A DNA stretch of 64,000 nucleotides from Syngnathus acus (lineage: Eukaryota > Chordata > Actinopteri > Syngnathiformes > Syngnathidae): contig NC_051090.1 in NCBI RefSeq assembly GCF_901709675.1, forward strand, positions 1,361,342 to 1,425,341. Direction: 5' to 3'. The notes below the pieces were generated by a model. The model searched no databases and was not told the origin of the DNA. It saw only the letters and a program-made list of their open reading frames with translations. Below are positions 43,032 through 62,600 of this stretch, in pieces; the stretch's first letter is position 1; every line of letters begins with the position of its first letter. The position numbers and the translations under genes were made by a program.

Positions 43032-46000
43032 GGAGGCCGAGCTAATTTGCGGATGCTCACAAGCCGGACAATCACATTCGTCCGTCCGTCTATTGGAGAG
43101 AAAAAAAAACTGCAGTTGAGATTCTAAATGACAAATACGTTCATAAAGAGTTTATTTTTATATTTAAGTACTGTAATCTATTTTAGCTACGGACTGTAGA
43201 TTTTAACCAAGAAGCTCAAGTTGTAAGTGAAAACATTTTATCAAAACAGTTTATGTTGTTGTTCTTGTTTGAATTTCAAATCATTCCTGCATGTATTTGC
43301 TCGTCCAAAATGAAATTAGTCGGAGTTGTTACTGTACAGTTGTGCTCACCTTGTTGCATTAAAAGTTTCTACTCGATTAGAACTTGAGTGAAGCTACTTG
43401 TCTTATTTTCTTCATGCATTTTTGAAATCTGGTTCTTTTAGTTAGGGTCCTGCTACAATGCATTTTATCCAATAGTATTTAACCTAATTCCTGGTTTGCT
43501 TCCATCCATTCCTTTTCATTTCTGGGAACAATGTTGCAATCCTGTCGGATTTATACACTGAAATGAGAACTAAAAATACAACATGGCTGGCAGGTGACTA
43601 GAACCTTATCGGGTACACGTTCGGTCTCCTCCAGCCAGTCGGCAGGCAGTTTCTCAGGTGTCAGATCTGCTGGCGCATGTCGCACATACCGAACAACTCC
43701 TACACGAGACCCGAGCCGAGCCGAGCCTCACGTGACACAAGCTGCTGCCAAACACGAGATGAGAGCGTTTTTTCGACAGGCCACTAGATGGCGTCAGACG
43801 CAGAAAAGCACTGAGTCGTCAATCATTCCGCCTGGCTGTAAAACAGTGCAGTAGCAAGGGGGCTTGTGCTTGGGGGTTGCGCTCACTGCACTGTCTCGGG
43901 TTAATGAGTCTACTCAATGACTTACGTAATAAACCAGGGCAGTGCTTCCACGGGAGGGTGAATGGAGCCTGTTTTGTAGGACTGTGTCAACAACTACTCA
44001 GGAACACGCTGGAGGACAACTTCGCTGGATTTAGACGCGGCTGACGTCAATAATTACATGGATTCTTGGACACAAGGACAAGTGAGGAAATGCTGACAGT
44101 ACACATAGAACTTGGATAAATAAATTGGCACATTTCTTTGAAAGAATGTTTAGTACAAAAAAATTTGAGTTTTTTTGTACATTTGCAACAATGTCATCTT
44201 GTTTATTAAAATGTCAATATATACATCTTACACCTAAATGTTGAATCTAAAGCTAAATATTTAGCTAACGTGTAAATGCAAATGAAAACTGTCGTTTATT
44301 GAGGTCTGTGTTTGTCACATAACGAATAAAGAGAAAAATATCTTAAACGAGGAAAATCTGAATCTTTTCACATTGATCTGATTTAATAAACACCTTGGGA
44401 GAAACATTATTTGACCAGTATTTTGAATTTCTGTGACCCTGCACATGCAGTCCATCGGCTCCTCACAATGGAAAAACTGCGACCCCTAGTGCTTGAATCG
44501 GGAAGTAACATTTTGATGCTCCACATCAATTTATTTATTGAACGACCAACATGAAGCCATCGTCAAGGGCAAATCGGACTGACAGCGATGGCAAATTTAC
44601 GTGAGACGTAATCAGGAGGATTACTTGCAGTCCACCTTATTCGTAGGCTCATGAGCCTTTGTGTGAATTATGGACGCGATTGATGTTAGCACATTTTTCT
44701 ATTCGACAGAGCTATGGCCTCACTGATGAAGCTCCTCCCCTGAGTTCAACATGGGAACTTGGCATCAGTACACCACTAGATGGCGCCAAGCCGATATTAT
44801 ATTATCCTCAATTATGTATGCAGTTTTTAAAATGATCATTATTTTGTGGACCCCCAAGCTACGGCTCACGGAACCTTTAGGAGTCCCCAGATCCCAGTTT
44901 CCCGACCCCTAGTTTAAATAAATATAAATCCATAACTCCGCCCTTCAATAACAAGCATTCCAGGGAGCTCAAGGCCTCCAGCAACCCGATCCTTCCTCTC
45001 TTTGCTCTCTCTTTTGAATGGACGCACTCCTGCAAGCATATGCATGCTACGTGCAAGATGAGCCGTGCAGTGCATGTGGTGCACACTGTCCCCTCCCCCT
45101 GCCTGACGTGAGTCTGTGTTGTGTTCGTTCTGCTCCTGATTGGACTGAGCATTTCGCAAGACATGAGGGCAAGGGCGAGCCAGAGGCCGTGGACTAGTGG
45201 GAAGAACTTAAAGCCACCAATCAGACTTAAGAGAGTCCATCTCCTCTCCTAGATGTTGTTTTGATGGCACAGTGTCAGTATTTGCACTGTTGGTTTCGTG
45301 ACTCAGCACACAAGTGTGGAAAGTGAACACACCCTAACGGTTTGAGAGTTTTGTTTTTGCCCTTCGGAATGTATTTTCTAGGAATTTAAGGACAGGACTT
45401 GTTTGAAAAAAACGGTGTTGTACATTTAAATGGTTAGATAACAAGACTCAAGCTCACCCAAAACGAGCAATATAGAATTTGGATGCTTCTAGTTTTGATT
45501 TACAAACGGAACCACATCAAATTGCAAGAGTTTTGGCGAGACCTTCCTGGATGACAACTTATTTTCTGAGAAGTGTCTTGGAGGGATTGCTTCTTAGAAA
45601 AAGCATACTTGAGAGCACTGTGACCTTACTACTACTTGAGGAATGTATGCGGCTTAATTTGATCTTCTCAATCTGTGGCAGTTTTATTAGCCTTACTTTC
45701 TATGTGCTGCATGTGAATGCATTTGCACATGCACAAGTCCATGATTTTATATTTAGTCTATTCATCTATCCACTTGTCTTCTTCATTCAGGTCACAGTTG
45801 AGCTGGAGTCTCTTTGACCTGATTTTGGGCCATCTGTGAGTCGAACATGTTTTCTTTTGGAAGATGTCGGAGTACCTGCAGAAAAACAACACAGGCAAAC
45901 TTCGGCTTTATTTGTTTACCAAATATGATTCCTTGTCCCAAATGCCTAAACCTTGAAATAAAAAAATGTAGTCAGTACATCTCTCTGGACAGGTCCAATG

Positions 46001-48170
46001 CTCTTTGAAAACCTGGAACGTACATTCAGTGAACCTATCAATCAAAACAAAACAAAACATTCTGGTTATCTCGGAATGATTGACAGAAAACACACAACCG
46101 TGCCACACTTCCAAATTGTGGACTCAAATAGTTTGTGTGAGGCACACAGTGAGTTGCTAGCTATAGGGGCCACCACGTGCGTGCATTCATATTTTGGCGC
46201 TAATTGCAGACAGTCTTTCAAATACAGTAAACTGACACCATGTACATGGTAAACAACAACTGGGACATACCAAATTACAAGCATTCCCCGTCAGAAACCG
46301 ATATCCTCTGAGAGCCATCAAAGATGACATTGTTGTTAACTGAAGCTATTTATGATGGCCCGTCCTGCTTGGGTTTGACCTGTAGTAACATTGTGCCCCC
46401 CCCCCCTCCCCACTCCTCCTGGCCCAAGCTTCGCTCTTCGAAAACGTTCAACACACTACAACGTGTGCTGCCAGATAGAAAGGGAGGGACGGTCGGCCTT
46501 ATGCTTGCGTAATGTTTGCTACCAAACGAGTGGATGTTGGAGGGGTGGAAGCTGAAACAGGGAGGAGAGCAGGAAGCCTCCAGTCACAAGACAGAAAAAG
46601 TACTGAAAACAAGCCTTACATGGATTCAGCTGAGACTCCCTTGATAAACAATCAAATGTATTGTGCACAGCAGGACAGAACAAAAGTTCATAATAAGGGC
46701 ATGCCACATGTAGAGCAAATATATAATATGCATTTGGGTCAAAAAACAACAACAACTTAACTTTGTCTTCACTGGGACACTTCAGTGGTGGTCTGCTGAG
46801 ATATTTTTTGTTGTACCATTCCACTGTATCCATGCATTCTAACTACTAATATGCTATCCCGGAACATGCGCCTTAGTAAAATTAATTTTGCTTTTAATAA
46901 CAGAATATAGCACGAGTATGCTAGATCTCCGGAATGTCACAATCAGCAGAGTATGTTTGAAGATCATCAGGTATCTTGGATTTCTTTCATTATCACAAGC
47001 ATGAGATAAAGTTTCCACACAGATCTCAGGCAGCCTCATCATCAGGCTTCAAAATGTGCCACGTGCGCTTGGCAAAAGGTTGTAAGCACTGTCCAGAACC
47101 CTCACCTAGTTGTTTAGCGCTCAAGGCGAGATTGATTCGTAGAAATCATAATTAGGAATCTCTGAGAGAGCATTTCTTGTTGATTCAAGTTCAGAAAAGT
47201 GCTCAAGAATAGAAAGCGTCCTCACTTGACTATTATGACGATGCGAACTCAACAGTATTGGCAAAGCCGTTAAATTATTACGACAAATATTTGGAGGTAA
47301 AACACTTCTAGGCCATGTATATCCAACAGCCAAATGATAAACAGCCTATGTACGTGTACTAATATGGCACATCTTGTTGTATTGTCAAAAAGTCCAATGT
47401 TCATTTCTGTGCATCAAAAATTATTCATTACACTACTATTCAATATTCTTTTCCATCTTGTTGTCAGCTAAATCCCCAAATTGAATTATTAAGGCCAGAT
47501 ACAACATTGTTAACTTGCTATCTAGCTAGCATTGGCTCTTATATCTTGGGTTGCTTCTAATAATACTAAATTAAAATAGACCAAACAATAATTATTCTAT
47601 GTGAGGCAATTCAATAAGATGTGAGAGTCTACGTGTGTATTGTAGAAGAAACAAAAGGTCAAGGTAGCAGGGGTCATGTGCTTAGATACACTAAACCAAG
47701 ATGGGTCAATGTCCATCTGACCAAGTTGAATCCCGGATGACAGCCACATTGAAAAAGATTCCTGTGATATTATGGCTCGCTTTGTTTAAACTCGTGGATC
47801 TTGTCTGTCGACATGTTGCACCAGCCTCCTGTCGTGACGAGATCATAAACAATGACAATGCTGGGGTGTGCTCTACACGTACTGTGGAAACGAACCATTG
47901 CTATGTGGTCTGGTACCATTTCGTTTGTACAAACATTATCTTTGATTCTAATTCCAGTGTAGCTGAGTAGACTTCAGCAGTGGCCACGTGAATGGCCTTC
48001 CAAATAGATATATCACCATCAATTAATCATCTATTGGTTGAATAATGTATCTTTAGACTTTTCGTCTCATAAAATAATTAAAGGCGTCCCGGAAATACGA
48101 AATGGAACACAGCCACTGAGGTCCGCTTCGAGAAAGCACATGATTGTTCTAGCTTGCTGACGCAATGTGA
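43032..48170. other. mob3a 3' flank and 5 kb intergenic interval
   Basis: No coding exon was recognised on either strand. An ATTAAA at 43358-43363 is a candidate mob3a poly(A) signal. Short open frames in 43590-43860 and 44877-45164 show no family resemblance and no splice logic. The interval is mostly AT-rich, with a poly-C run near 46387. Confidence 0.55.
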
Positions 48171-48372
48171 AGAAGTTAGGGGCGTGGCCGAAGAGGAGGG
48201 GCGTGACCAAGGAGGAGTCAACCATGAGGTTATAAAAAGGCTGCAGCTGCTCGCTTTCCACCACCTTCCACATCCTTGCAATCGGCCTTTCCCCCACGAC
48301 CGTCCTCTGCGGCTGCCTAAGCAGTGGGTCCAATCACGACGCTAACACTGGAGCTGTAAAAATAACAATCGG
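48171..48372 (+). promoter_or_regulatory. mknk2: mknk2 TATA promoter and untranslated exon 1
   Basis: TATAAAAA at 48231-48238 follows two GGGGCGTG boxes (about 48179 and 48199) of the Sp1/KLF type. Transcription would be expected about 25-30 bases downstream, near 48262. A consensus donor (CGG|GTAAGTG) closes the non-coding exon at 48372. The next acceptor is at 48856, 162 bases before the mknk2 start codon. Confidence 0.7.
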
Positions 48373-49017
48373 GTAAGTGCAAGTCTCTGTTTTTACCTGT
48401 CTTGGTGTTTTTTTTGCTGTGAATGTTAATTGTATGCGCCACTAATCGTGCAAACGATGATAATTGGTTGTTTGGCTTTAAATCTTACGCAAGGGTAAAA
48501 AAATGACCTGATCATTTTTTCTTGATGTTTCACATTGGTTACTAAAGATGAACACACAACATTAAAAGGCAACTTTACGTCAGCCACTTCGCTGCTAGCT
48601 TGTAGTTTAGCACGCGTTGTTTAGCTTGTGGTCAAGTTAGCGCTACGTCGCAATTTTTGTAAACCTATTTTGAGCATAAAATGTGATGTTTCCTCTGTAA
48701 ATTCAGTGCCATGCGTAATATAGGTCAGATTTGGGTACTTCGAATTTGTTTTTTTATTCCTTCACATGGGTAATTCCCTTTTTCTTTTTTTAAATCTACT
48801 TTGCGTTACTTGGCAGCGTTCGAAATAATGGCATTGCATGTTTGCGTTGTCCACAGGGCTCCGGTTTAAAGCACCGCAGAAAGCTGACCAGCCCTCCCCA
48901 GTGTGATCTGTTGCAACTCTTTCTGAAACATCTCAGTTTCGGAGAAAGTGCAATCGGATAGTCCAGACACCACTGCCGCAGCCGCCATCCAAAACGAATC
49001 TCCCAAATCGAAGCAAA

Positions 49018-55400
<6,383 letters not shown>

Positions 55401-58400
55401 ACTTTCCTCCACGTTGACCTCAGACCTCCCGCGAAGACCTGCTCCTCCTCCTCCTCTCCCTGCCTGTCTTTGACTCTAGCTGGCCTCGGTCCCCTCGCCA
55501 TTCAGGCTCTTTCTGCCTCGCTGTAAGGGGGAGACCGCAGCCCTTCTTGTAAAATGCCTTTTGACCTTCGGCAGCACTTCTGAAGCACATCAGCCTGGAG
55601 ATGTCTCTGTTTTTGGGGAGGGAGGTTAACTGTTTTCTAATTTAATAAACCCCCTCCTTTCAACACTTAAGTTTTAAACTAAGCTCCGACACCAAAGGAC
55701 AATCTTTCATGCTGCTCCCCCCCCCCCCCACGTTACAACTGGATCCACTGTGAATTAAGTTGTTTGGAATGTTCTCTTTGACTGTATGTATCCGCCGCAC
55801 CAATGGTCAGTCTGCACATACATACATACAAGCTTATGCAATATGCCAAGATGAAGGTGTACAGAGGGGTGCTGGAAGAGCTGCAAGCTAATGCTGTCTG
55901 TGCCTGGTGGTTATTGTGTGGCCAGGGAGTCGCTCGCAAAAGCTACAGTATTTATTTTCCTTTTGTTCGCCACTCAAAAGCAAAATGAGAGTTTTGCAAA
56001 TAAATTTGGTTTGGCGGCTACGCAATTAAAGCTCCAAGAGCAGAGAATGTTCGTACACTGCCAGCCATGATGTATAAGTTGCCGTATTGTCGGTAACGCA
56101 GATCTAAAGTACGTATTACTATTTGGTCGACTAGAGCAGTGTCTGGTATGTTGCTTTGCTCGGAATGATCACAGTAAGATTATTATTTTTTTTCCTTCAT
56201 CAAGGATTTGGGTCCCATGGCCACACCCGGCGTATATGGTGTTTCATTTTTGTATTTTTTTTTTTGTATTTTTTTTTTTTTTTTTTTTTATATGCCATCA
56301 ATGTGTGCATCAGTGCTGACTTTCATCGTTTTGGCACTGAAGGTTAGAATTCTCTCTTTCAGGGTTTGAAAAGCACATTTTGGCCAATGTGACCTCATTT
56401 AATTGAATACACTTATTTGAACCTTCAGCATTTTTAATGCTTTGTCTTTTATTGAGATGTTGATTTCCAATTAACATAATTGAAAACAGTTCCCCCTCCC
56501 AAAAAAACATCTAAAAACAAAAAAAAAAAAAAAACATTCCGGAAAAAATAACAAAAAAAAGTCTTCCAGAAATGTGTAGCGGTATTATGTTTACCTTATT
56601 TTTTTTTCCCATGTTAAAAACTCCATGTGAATGTGCCGCTTTTTTTTGTCTTTAATTTTTGTATGGCTTTTTTTTATTATAATTTTGTACTTGGTGATTG
56701 TCATGGAGGTGCGGTTGAGTCCAGGTGAATCACCGGCTGGTTTCCTAAGTTTGTTTAATGTACGTTAAGTTGCGAGTGTGCAAGTCGGCAGAAGTTTGAG
56801 TTGAGCTGGAGCGTTCTTGCCCAGACAGTATTTGTTTCACGAGTTGGCAATAATTGTTTTAATTCTCGAAAGAAGTCAAAAGTTAATTGTGAGTGTGATA
56901 GACAGTGATAAAAGCGACGAAGTCCGTTTCACTAAAGAGGATTCAAGTCATGACCTGGCACATTGGAAGGTGTCCCAACCGAACAGACGGCCATCCACTG
57001 GCAATGGTACTCGAAAAGTGGTTACCTTCTTGCTAAAGGATCCACTCTGCTGATAACAGGATGCTGAAATAGCTTTCCAAATCACCTCCAGATTCATCAT
57101 GGGATTTTATGTCTTATAATAAGACTTGAATTTGTATATTCACTTCTCTATTTGGGAACCTACTTTGCTAAATTGAACTGCATTAAGCTGATGATTAAGG
57201 CAATCTTTTGGGGGTTTTAAAACGCCAGATACAGTTCAGTATTTTTTTTTTCTCTTGTCCCCTTCAAACATCACAAGGTTTTGGACTGGATTTGATATTT
57301 ACAATCAAAATACGCACACAATACTCAATCATGACTGGTGTAAGAGTTCTTGGTCATGATCGTTTCTACTTTTTGGTGAAATGGCAGTTTTAAAACTGTC
57401 TCGGGGGGAGAAAGTTTGATTGTTAGCCTCTCACTTTTTATGTTTGTCATTTTGACGTACAGGAGTGTTTTAAGTCATTCATTAGAACAGTATCAACCCT
57501 TCCTGTAATTTGCAGTTCACAGGCAAAAAAAGCCAGCAATACTTATAGCAGCCTTCCTAATTGAACTCAAGTGTGAGGTCAACAATTCTGCTGTAGCAGA
57601 AGGACAGTCCTTAAAATGAGGCTTGAGAGCCAATGCTTGATTTTTAGCACCATCTCTACGCGCGTTGGGGAAGAAGTTTGGACTAAATTCATCCTTAAAA
57701 ATATAACCCTATTTTGATTTAAGATAAGCACTTTACTGTACCATGTGAATGATTGCAGTTCACTCAAGGCAACACTTGTTCCAACAAAAGTTGTTTCAGA
57801 ATTTTGTACTGTTTTTCTAAAAAAAAAAAAAAAAAAGGCAATAAAATGCTTTTAATAACTCACGTGTCTGTGTGATTTCTATTAATCGTGCTCATTAATT
57901 TCCTGTAAAGTAAAAATTGGTTGGAAATTGGATACATTTGATTTAAGATGAGCACTTTGTGAATGATTGCAGTTCCAGAATTTTGCATTGTTAAAAAAAA
58001 AGCAATAAAATTATTTTAATAACTCACGTGATGTCAATTAATCATTGTGCTCAATGATTTCCTGTAAAGTAGGAATTGGAAACCAGATACTTGTCATGCG
58101 CTGTCTTCTTTCGCGCCGGTTTCACATTAACTAGCATTATCTTTTGGCCAAGGCTGAGTGAGGCTTGTTTGCCGTAAATCATCTTATCAGTCACACTCAC
58201 TGATATTTGAGCTGTGTCACATGTCCTTGGGTATAAGTAAAACTACCACCTCACTTTTCCCAACACTCCCTGAACCTGTGGTGACGTGTATGTGGTTCCA
58301 CTTCTCATCAGCCACCAGAATGCCACTGTGGGGTTTTCCACAGGCCTCACCATACATGACTGATGCAACCTGTTGCAAGAGCTAGTATCACCTTGCTCCA

Positions 58401-58519
58401 CCATGCTACTTTATGTGAAACAAAATATGAAATGCTGATAGAAATGGACATACTCTTAAAACTTAAAATTGAACTGGTCAAAAAGAACTCATCTTCTAAA
58501 AAATGTGACAATACAAAGA
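55401..58519 (+). other. mknk2: mknk2 3' untranslated region and flank
   Basis: No coding exon was recognised. Candidate poly(A) signals in plus orientation lie at 55644-55649, 55999-56004, 57840-57845 and 58004-58009. The last two lie in a tandem duplication described separately. Long T runs occur at about 56257-56291 and an A18-19 run at about 57819-57837. If the distal signals are used, the 3' untranslated region would be about 2.6 kb. Confidence 0.5.
57712..58090 (+). repeat. Tandem duplication carrying two AATAAA signals
   Basis: Copy 1 (57712-57935) and copy 2 (57936-58090) share, in order, GATTTAAGAT-AGCACTTT, GTGAATGATTGCAGTT, CAGAATTTTG, an A run, GCAATAAAA, TTTTAATAACTCACGTG and TTTCCTGTAAAGTA. 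Copy 2 lacks about 50-60 bases before the A run. Each copy keeps one AATAAA (57840 and 58004). Confidence 0.85.
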
Positions 58520-58665
58520 AGTGGATGCCCTTCCAAAAGTGGTCAGGGAGGCTGCCAAGAGACCACAGCACATTGAATGAGCTGCAGGAATGTCTGGCAA
58601 GTACTGGCTGTTGAGTTCATGTGACAACAATCTCCTGTCTTCTCCGTACAGTATGTAGGCAATAG
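58520..58665 (+). pseudogene. Remnant of a Tc1/mariner-like transposase
   Basis: Two frames together recall the helix-turn-helix part of fish Tc1-like transposases. One frame reads KVVREAAKRP. After a shift the other reads STLNELQECLASTGC, then a stop codon, then VHVTTIS. The frameshift and stop show it is dead. I could not find flanking inverted repeats, so the element's borders are unknown. The identification rests on remembered wording of the family. Confidence 0.5.
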
Positions 58666-59460
58666 GGAGGCCAATGACCAAGACATAAACTTGTGTACTG
58701 TATCTGTCCAAAGGTAAGGTTGAGAACACCTTTCCAAACTTGACCACTTATTAATTCTGTCGGTTATATTGACTCTTCACAGTAAGAGGCAAACTTTCCA
58801 ACAAAAGGGTTGTACAGTGCATAATGAAATATTATATAACAGAAAAACATGCCTGTATTTACCGTACACTGTGTAAGTTAGTAACTCAGAAAGTCACTTG
58901 ATTGCATAACATGTTTTTGGGCATTGCATACGTAAAAGGGCAAGACGGAAGTAACTGATGCAACCGCCGAGTGACTTTTGTGCAGACTTCGATGGGCGCG
59001 ACTGAGCTCCAACGTTGGTTCTGGACTGCATTGATTGTCGCCCTCTTGTGGACATTCTTAGTTCACGCAATGATTCATGTGTACATGTGAGTGTATGTGT
59101 GCAACTTCAGTACTGTACAATGTCTTACAGAATTGACGACCAAAGGACCTCCTGTGAAATAAAAGTTATTAAAATAAGTGTTGGCTTTTTAAATCCCTGC
59201 ACCCCTATGCGTCCACACACGCAAAATTCTGTCATAATATAAACATGACACGTTTGATTGGATAAATGCTTTAACATTTTATAACATACACGATTAACAT
59301 GATAGAAAGTTTCTTTTATAATTACAAAGTTACAAATGAAACATTTTAAAATTAAACGATCAAAGAAGGAAAGTCGTAAGAACACGGATAATCTTGCAAC
59401 ACTAAACTACGCAACACTTGGTTAAACTTCCGCAAGATTTTGGTATTTCCCGTCAGCCCG

Positions 59461-59650
59461 CGAGAGCGTGACGATTTATGACGTCACGCGAGAGATCACG
59501 CGAGACTTCATTTCTGCCACCAATCCAACATGGCGTCGTAGGGACGTTGTTATTGTCCGAGCATTCAGTCGAGCTTTGTTATATCGCCCACGAATGAACG
59601 GAAAAGGCCCCAGAACATTGGCGGGGGCATGAGAGGAAGATTTGGGGATA
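59461..59650 (+). promoter_or_regulatory. rexo1: rexo1 promoter and leader
   Basis: A full CRE (TGACGTCA, 59479-59486), two copies of TCACGCGAGA (59484-59493 and 59496-59505) and a YY1-type AACATGGCG (59527-59535) lie within 60 bases. No TATA box is present. This is a typical TATA-less promoter, with transcription probably starting near the YY1 motif. The leader holds upstream ATGs at 59530, 59594 and 59629. Confidence 0.65.
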
Positions 59651-62600
59651 ATGCTGAGATCAACCGGCTTCTTCCGTGGGCTTGACTGTCCGTTTTACGC
59701 CGAATACGTTGAAGGCAAAGGCAGCGGCAATGGGTGCAACAGACCCTACTGTCACTTCAGGCACAGCCAGCAAAGACGGCAGACCTACGAGTGCGCTGCT
59801 GTCGAAACTAATAAGACCCACGCCGCCCAAAAAGGTGACTTAAATCGTACGACTTAGTCGAAATTGGGGATAAAGATACTACTGGTCAACCGTTCGCTTT
59901 CGAGGACACGTTTGGAAGAGGGCTAACGAACTGTAGCACTACAAGCAGTTTCCCCAAACTCTTTTACAACGTACAAAGACGCCCTGACATGTTCACCGAC
60001 ACACATATGTCATGTGTAAAGATTTGGAGAAAGAAAATACTTTGGCAGGAGACCTATGATGTTTTGTACAAGTTGCTATGAGAAATGTTTTGCAAATTTC
60101 AGTTTTGATGTGGGACATGTATCAATTAAAAAAAAACATTGTGTGTTGGGTTCTAAGAGTGCCTTTATTGTCTTCTTGCAGAACAAGGTTATGACCCCTT
60201 CAAACCTGAAGTTGTGCGACCTCAAGAGCATCGGAATGGAACTTTGCCTCAGTCGGGCGACCTCACCGGTGCTCTGGAGATGGTCAACAAGGCCATCGAG
60301 GAGGTCCGCAATGAAGTGGAGAGGGAGAAGAAGAAACTGTGTCAGATTGGGGACGAACCATATAATCCCAGTGGAAGGACGAGCGCATCTTCCTCTGAAG
60401 GCGTTAAAGGTCAGACAGCGGCTACACACTTGGCCTACGATCCCGACAATCATCTCATGACGTCAGGAGGGTACAACCCCAGCCCTGGTAGCAGCAAGTA
60501 CACTCTGGATTCGGGCAGTCGAGGAAGCAATAGCAACTCCATGGAGTATGTTCCCGCTTTGGTCAAAAAGGCTCCATCTCGGACACACACCCAGAGAGTC
60601 CCCTCTCCGCCCCCAAGTCCACGATACTCCAGCAAGACATCTTCCTCAACTTGTAAATACACCCTGGATACTTCGAAGCCATCGACAGACATGGAATACG
60701 ACCCGCTCTCCAACTACTCGGCAGGGATTGCAGCAAAGCGTAAGAGTGACGGCGCCGTGTGCAATATTATCACCAAGGGCAAAAAGACACAAAGGCTCCG
60801 CGCGTCCGATGACGCCATTTTCCCGTCTGTGAGCAAAGCGCCGCGACAGAGCGTCGACACAAACAAGTACACCATCTCCGACTCTGACGCCGAAAGCTCT
60901 GGAACCGAGTACCGACCGACTTCGCTGAGTAGTCTTCAGCAGAAAAAAGTCAACAGCGTGACAAAAGTTGGAGACAATTTGGGCAAGGAGAGGAAAGAGG
61001 TGGCTAAAGGTGCCCTAGAAGCACCGGCACAGAGGAATAAGGAGCACTTGGAGACGGGGGAAAAGTTAGGCCCAGAGAAGAAAAAGATAAGAATCGAGAA
61101 ATCCGAGACAGCAAAAATGAACCAAACATTGCTTGTCAAAAAAAGTAGCAAGGATAAGGGCAAAGAGTCTCTGAAGAAATCGGAGAAAAAAGAGCAGACA
61201 AAAAAGGAAAACAAGAGTCACGGTGAGAAAAAGGACACTGTGAAAGTTAAGACTCCTGATAAAGAGCACAAAAGAAGCGATGAGAAGATTCATTCAAAAA
61301 CAAACTCCAGCAAACGAGATAAGGAGATGGAAAACCGCGCAAAGGAAAGCGGCAAGAGCAAAGAGCAAAGCAAGCAGAAGGAAAGGAAACATAAAAACGG
61401 CCAACTCCAGGCCACGAAAAGAGACAAGGATGGAAGGAATCTGAGCAAAAGCAGCTCCTCTACCACCAGTGCAAAGAGCAAAGCCACTTCGGCCATCGGC
61501 AAAGAGAAAATGAAACACAGCGCCACTAAAAACACAAAAAGCCCCAAACAAAGAACTCTGAGTCACGCGGATCTTTTTGGCGACGAGAGCGCAGAGGAGG
61601 CGGAACCGATGGGACCGGACGGCGACGAGTCGGAAGAAGCGCCGCCCGTGAGGAAATCTGCCGACGCTTTGAAGAGGGGACAACTCACTATGAGGAAAGC
61701 CTTCGAGCTGACTCTGTCTTTCTCCGAGGACGAGGACGACGGAGCCCCGGAAGGGAGCGCCGCCGACCCGGACGCGACCATCGACTTGACGCTTTTCCAA
61801 GATGACTTTGACTTTGACTCGGATCCTATGGAAGAGTGTTTGCGCATCTTCAACGAATCCAAGGATGTCAAGAAGGAAGACAAGGGAAGGCAAGCCAAGC
61901 AGGTCAGCGCTCTTACCCCAGCGACATTTGCTGTTTTGATCAAACGCGAGGTTGTCACGTGTTTATGTCTGTCAGCCATCCAGAGATTTCGAGGAGGACC
62001 CCACTGAGAGCACTTTAACCACTCTCTTCCCTGGTCAGAAGAAGAGAGTCTCACACTTTGCTGCCAAACCAAATGTAAGTTGACCTACAGCTCTTTTTTA
62101 CATGTTCGTGCTGTGAGGAAAATAAATCGCGATAAATTAGGATGGGTTGATAGGTTGAGGATGAGCTAACCAATAAAACAAATAAAATATAATAATAATG
62201 ATAATAATAAGAATGACTTAAGAGGATGTTGAAGGTAATGTTTTTTTCTTTTGAGAGTTTCTATTGAATCAACTTGTTTTCCTTTTATTTTTTTTTGTTT
62301 GTCAGACGGACGGACCTTCAAAGAACGTGGTCCGGCCACACAGGAGACCCACGGCTCAGGAGGTTTGCTATCAGCGCTTGCAGTTGGCGCAGCAGCAAGC
62401 TGCTCAGCTTGCCGCTTCGGTCAAACCACAAAGCACACCCAGCAGCGGCTCTTCAGGAGAGAAGAAGAGGATCGCACATCGTCCCAACCCCTTGACAATA
62501 CCCTCCAAGGCCACAAGTATGTCATTCGTCTTTATTTTGGGTGTGAAAAAGGACCCATGATTTGAGTCTTACTAATATTAACCATGTATTTGCCTATAAC

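Noticed and set aside
43594-45164. Short open frames between mob3a and mknk2
   Set aside because: No conserved motif, no consistent splice partners and no homologue I recognise. Human has no gene between these two neighbours that would be expected here.
61294-61893. A 199-codon minus-strand open frame
   Set aside because: It is the antisense shadow of the Lys/Ser-rich second exon of rexo1, whose codon composition suppresses antisense stops.
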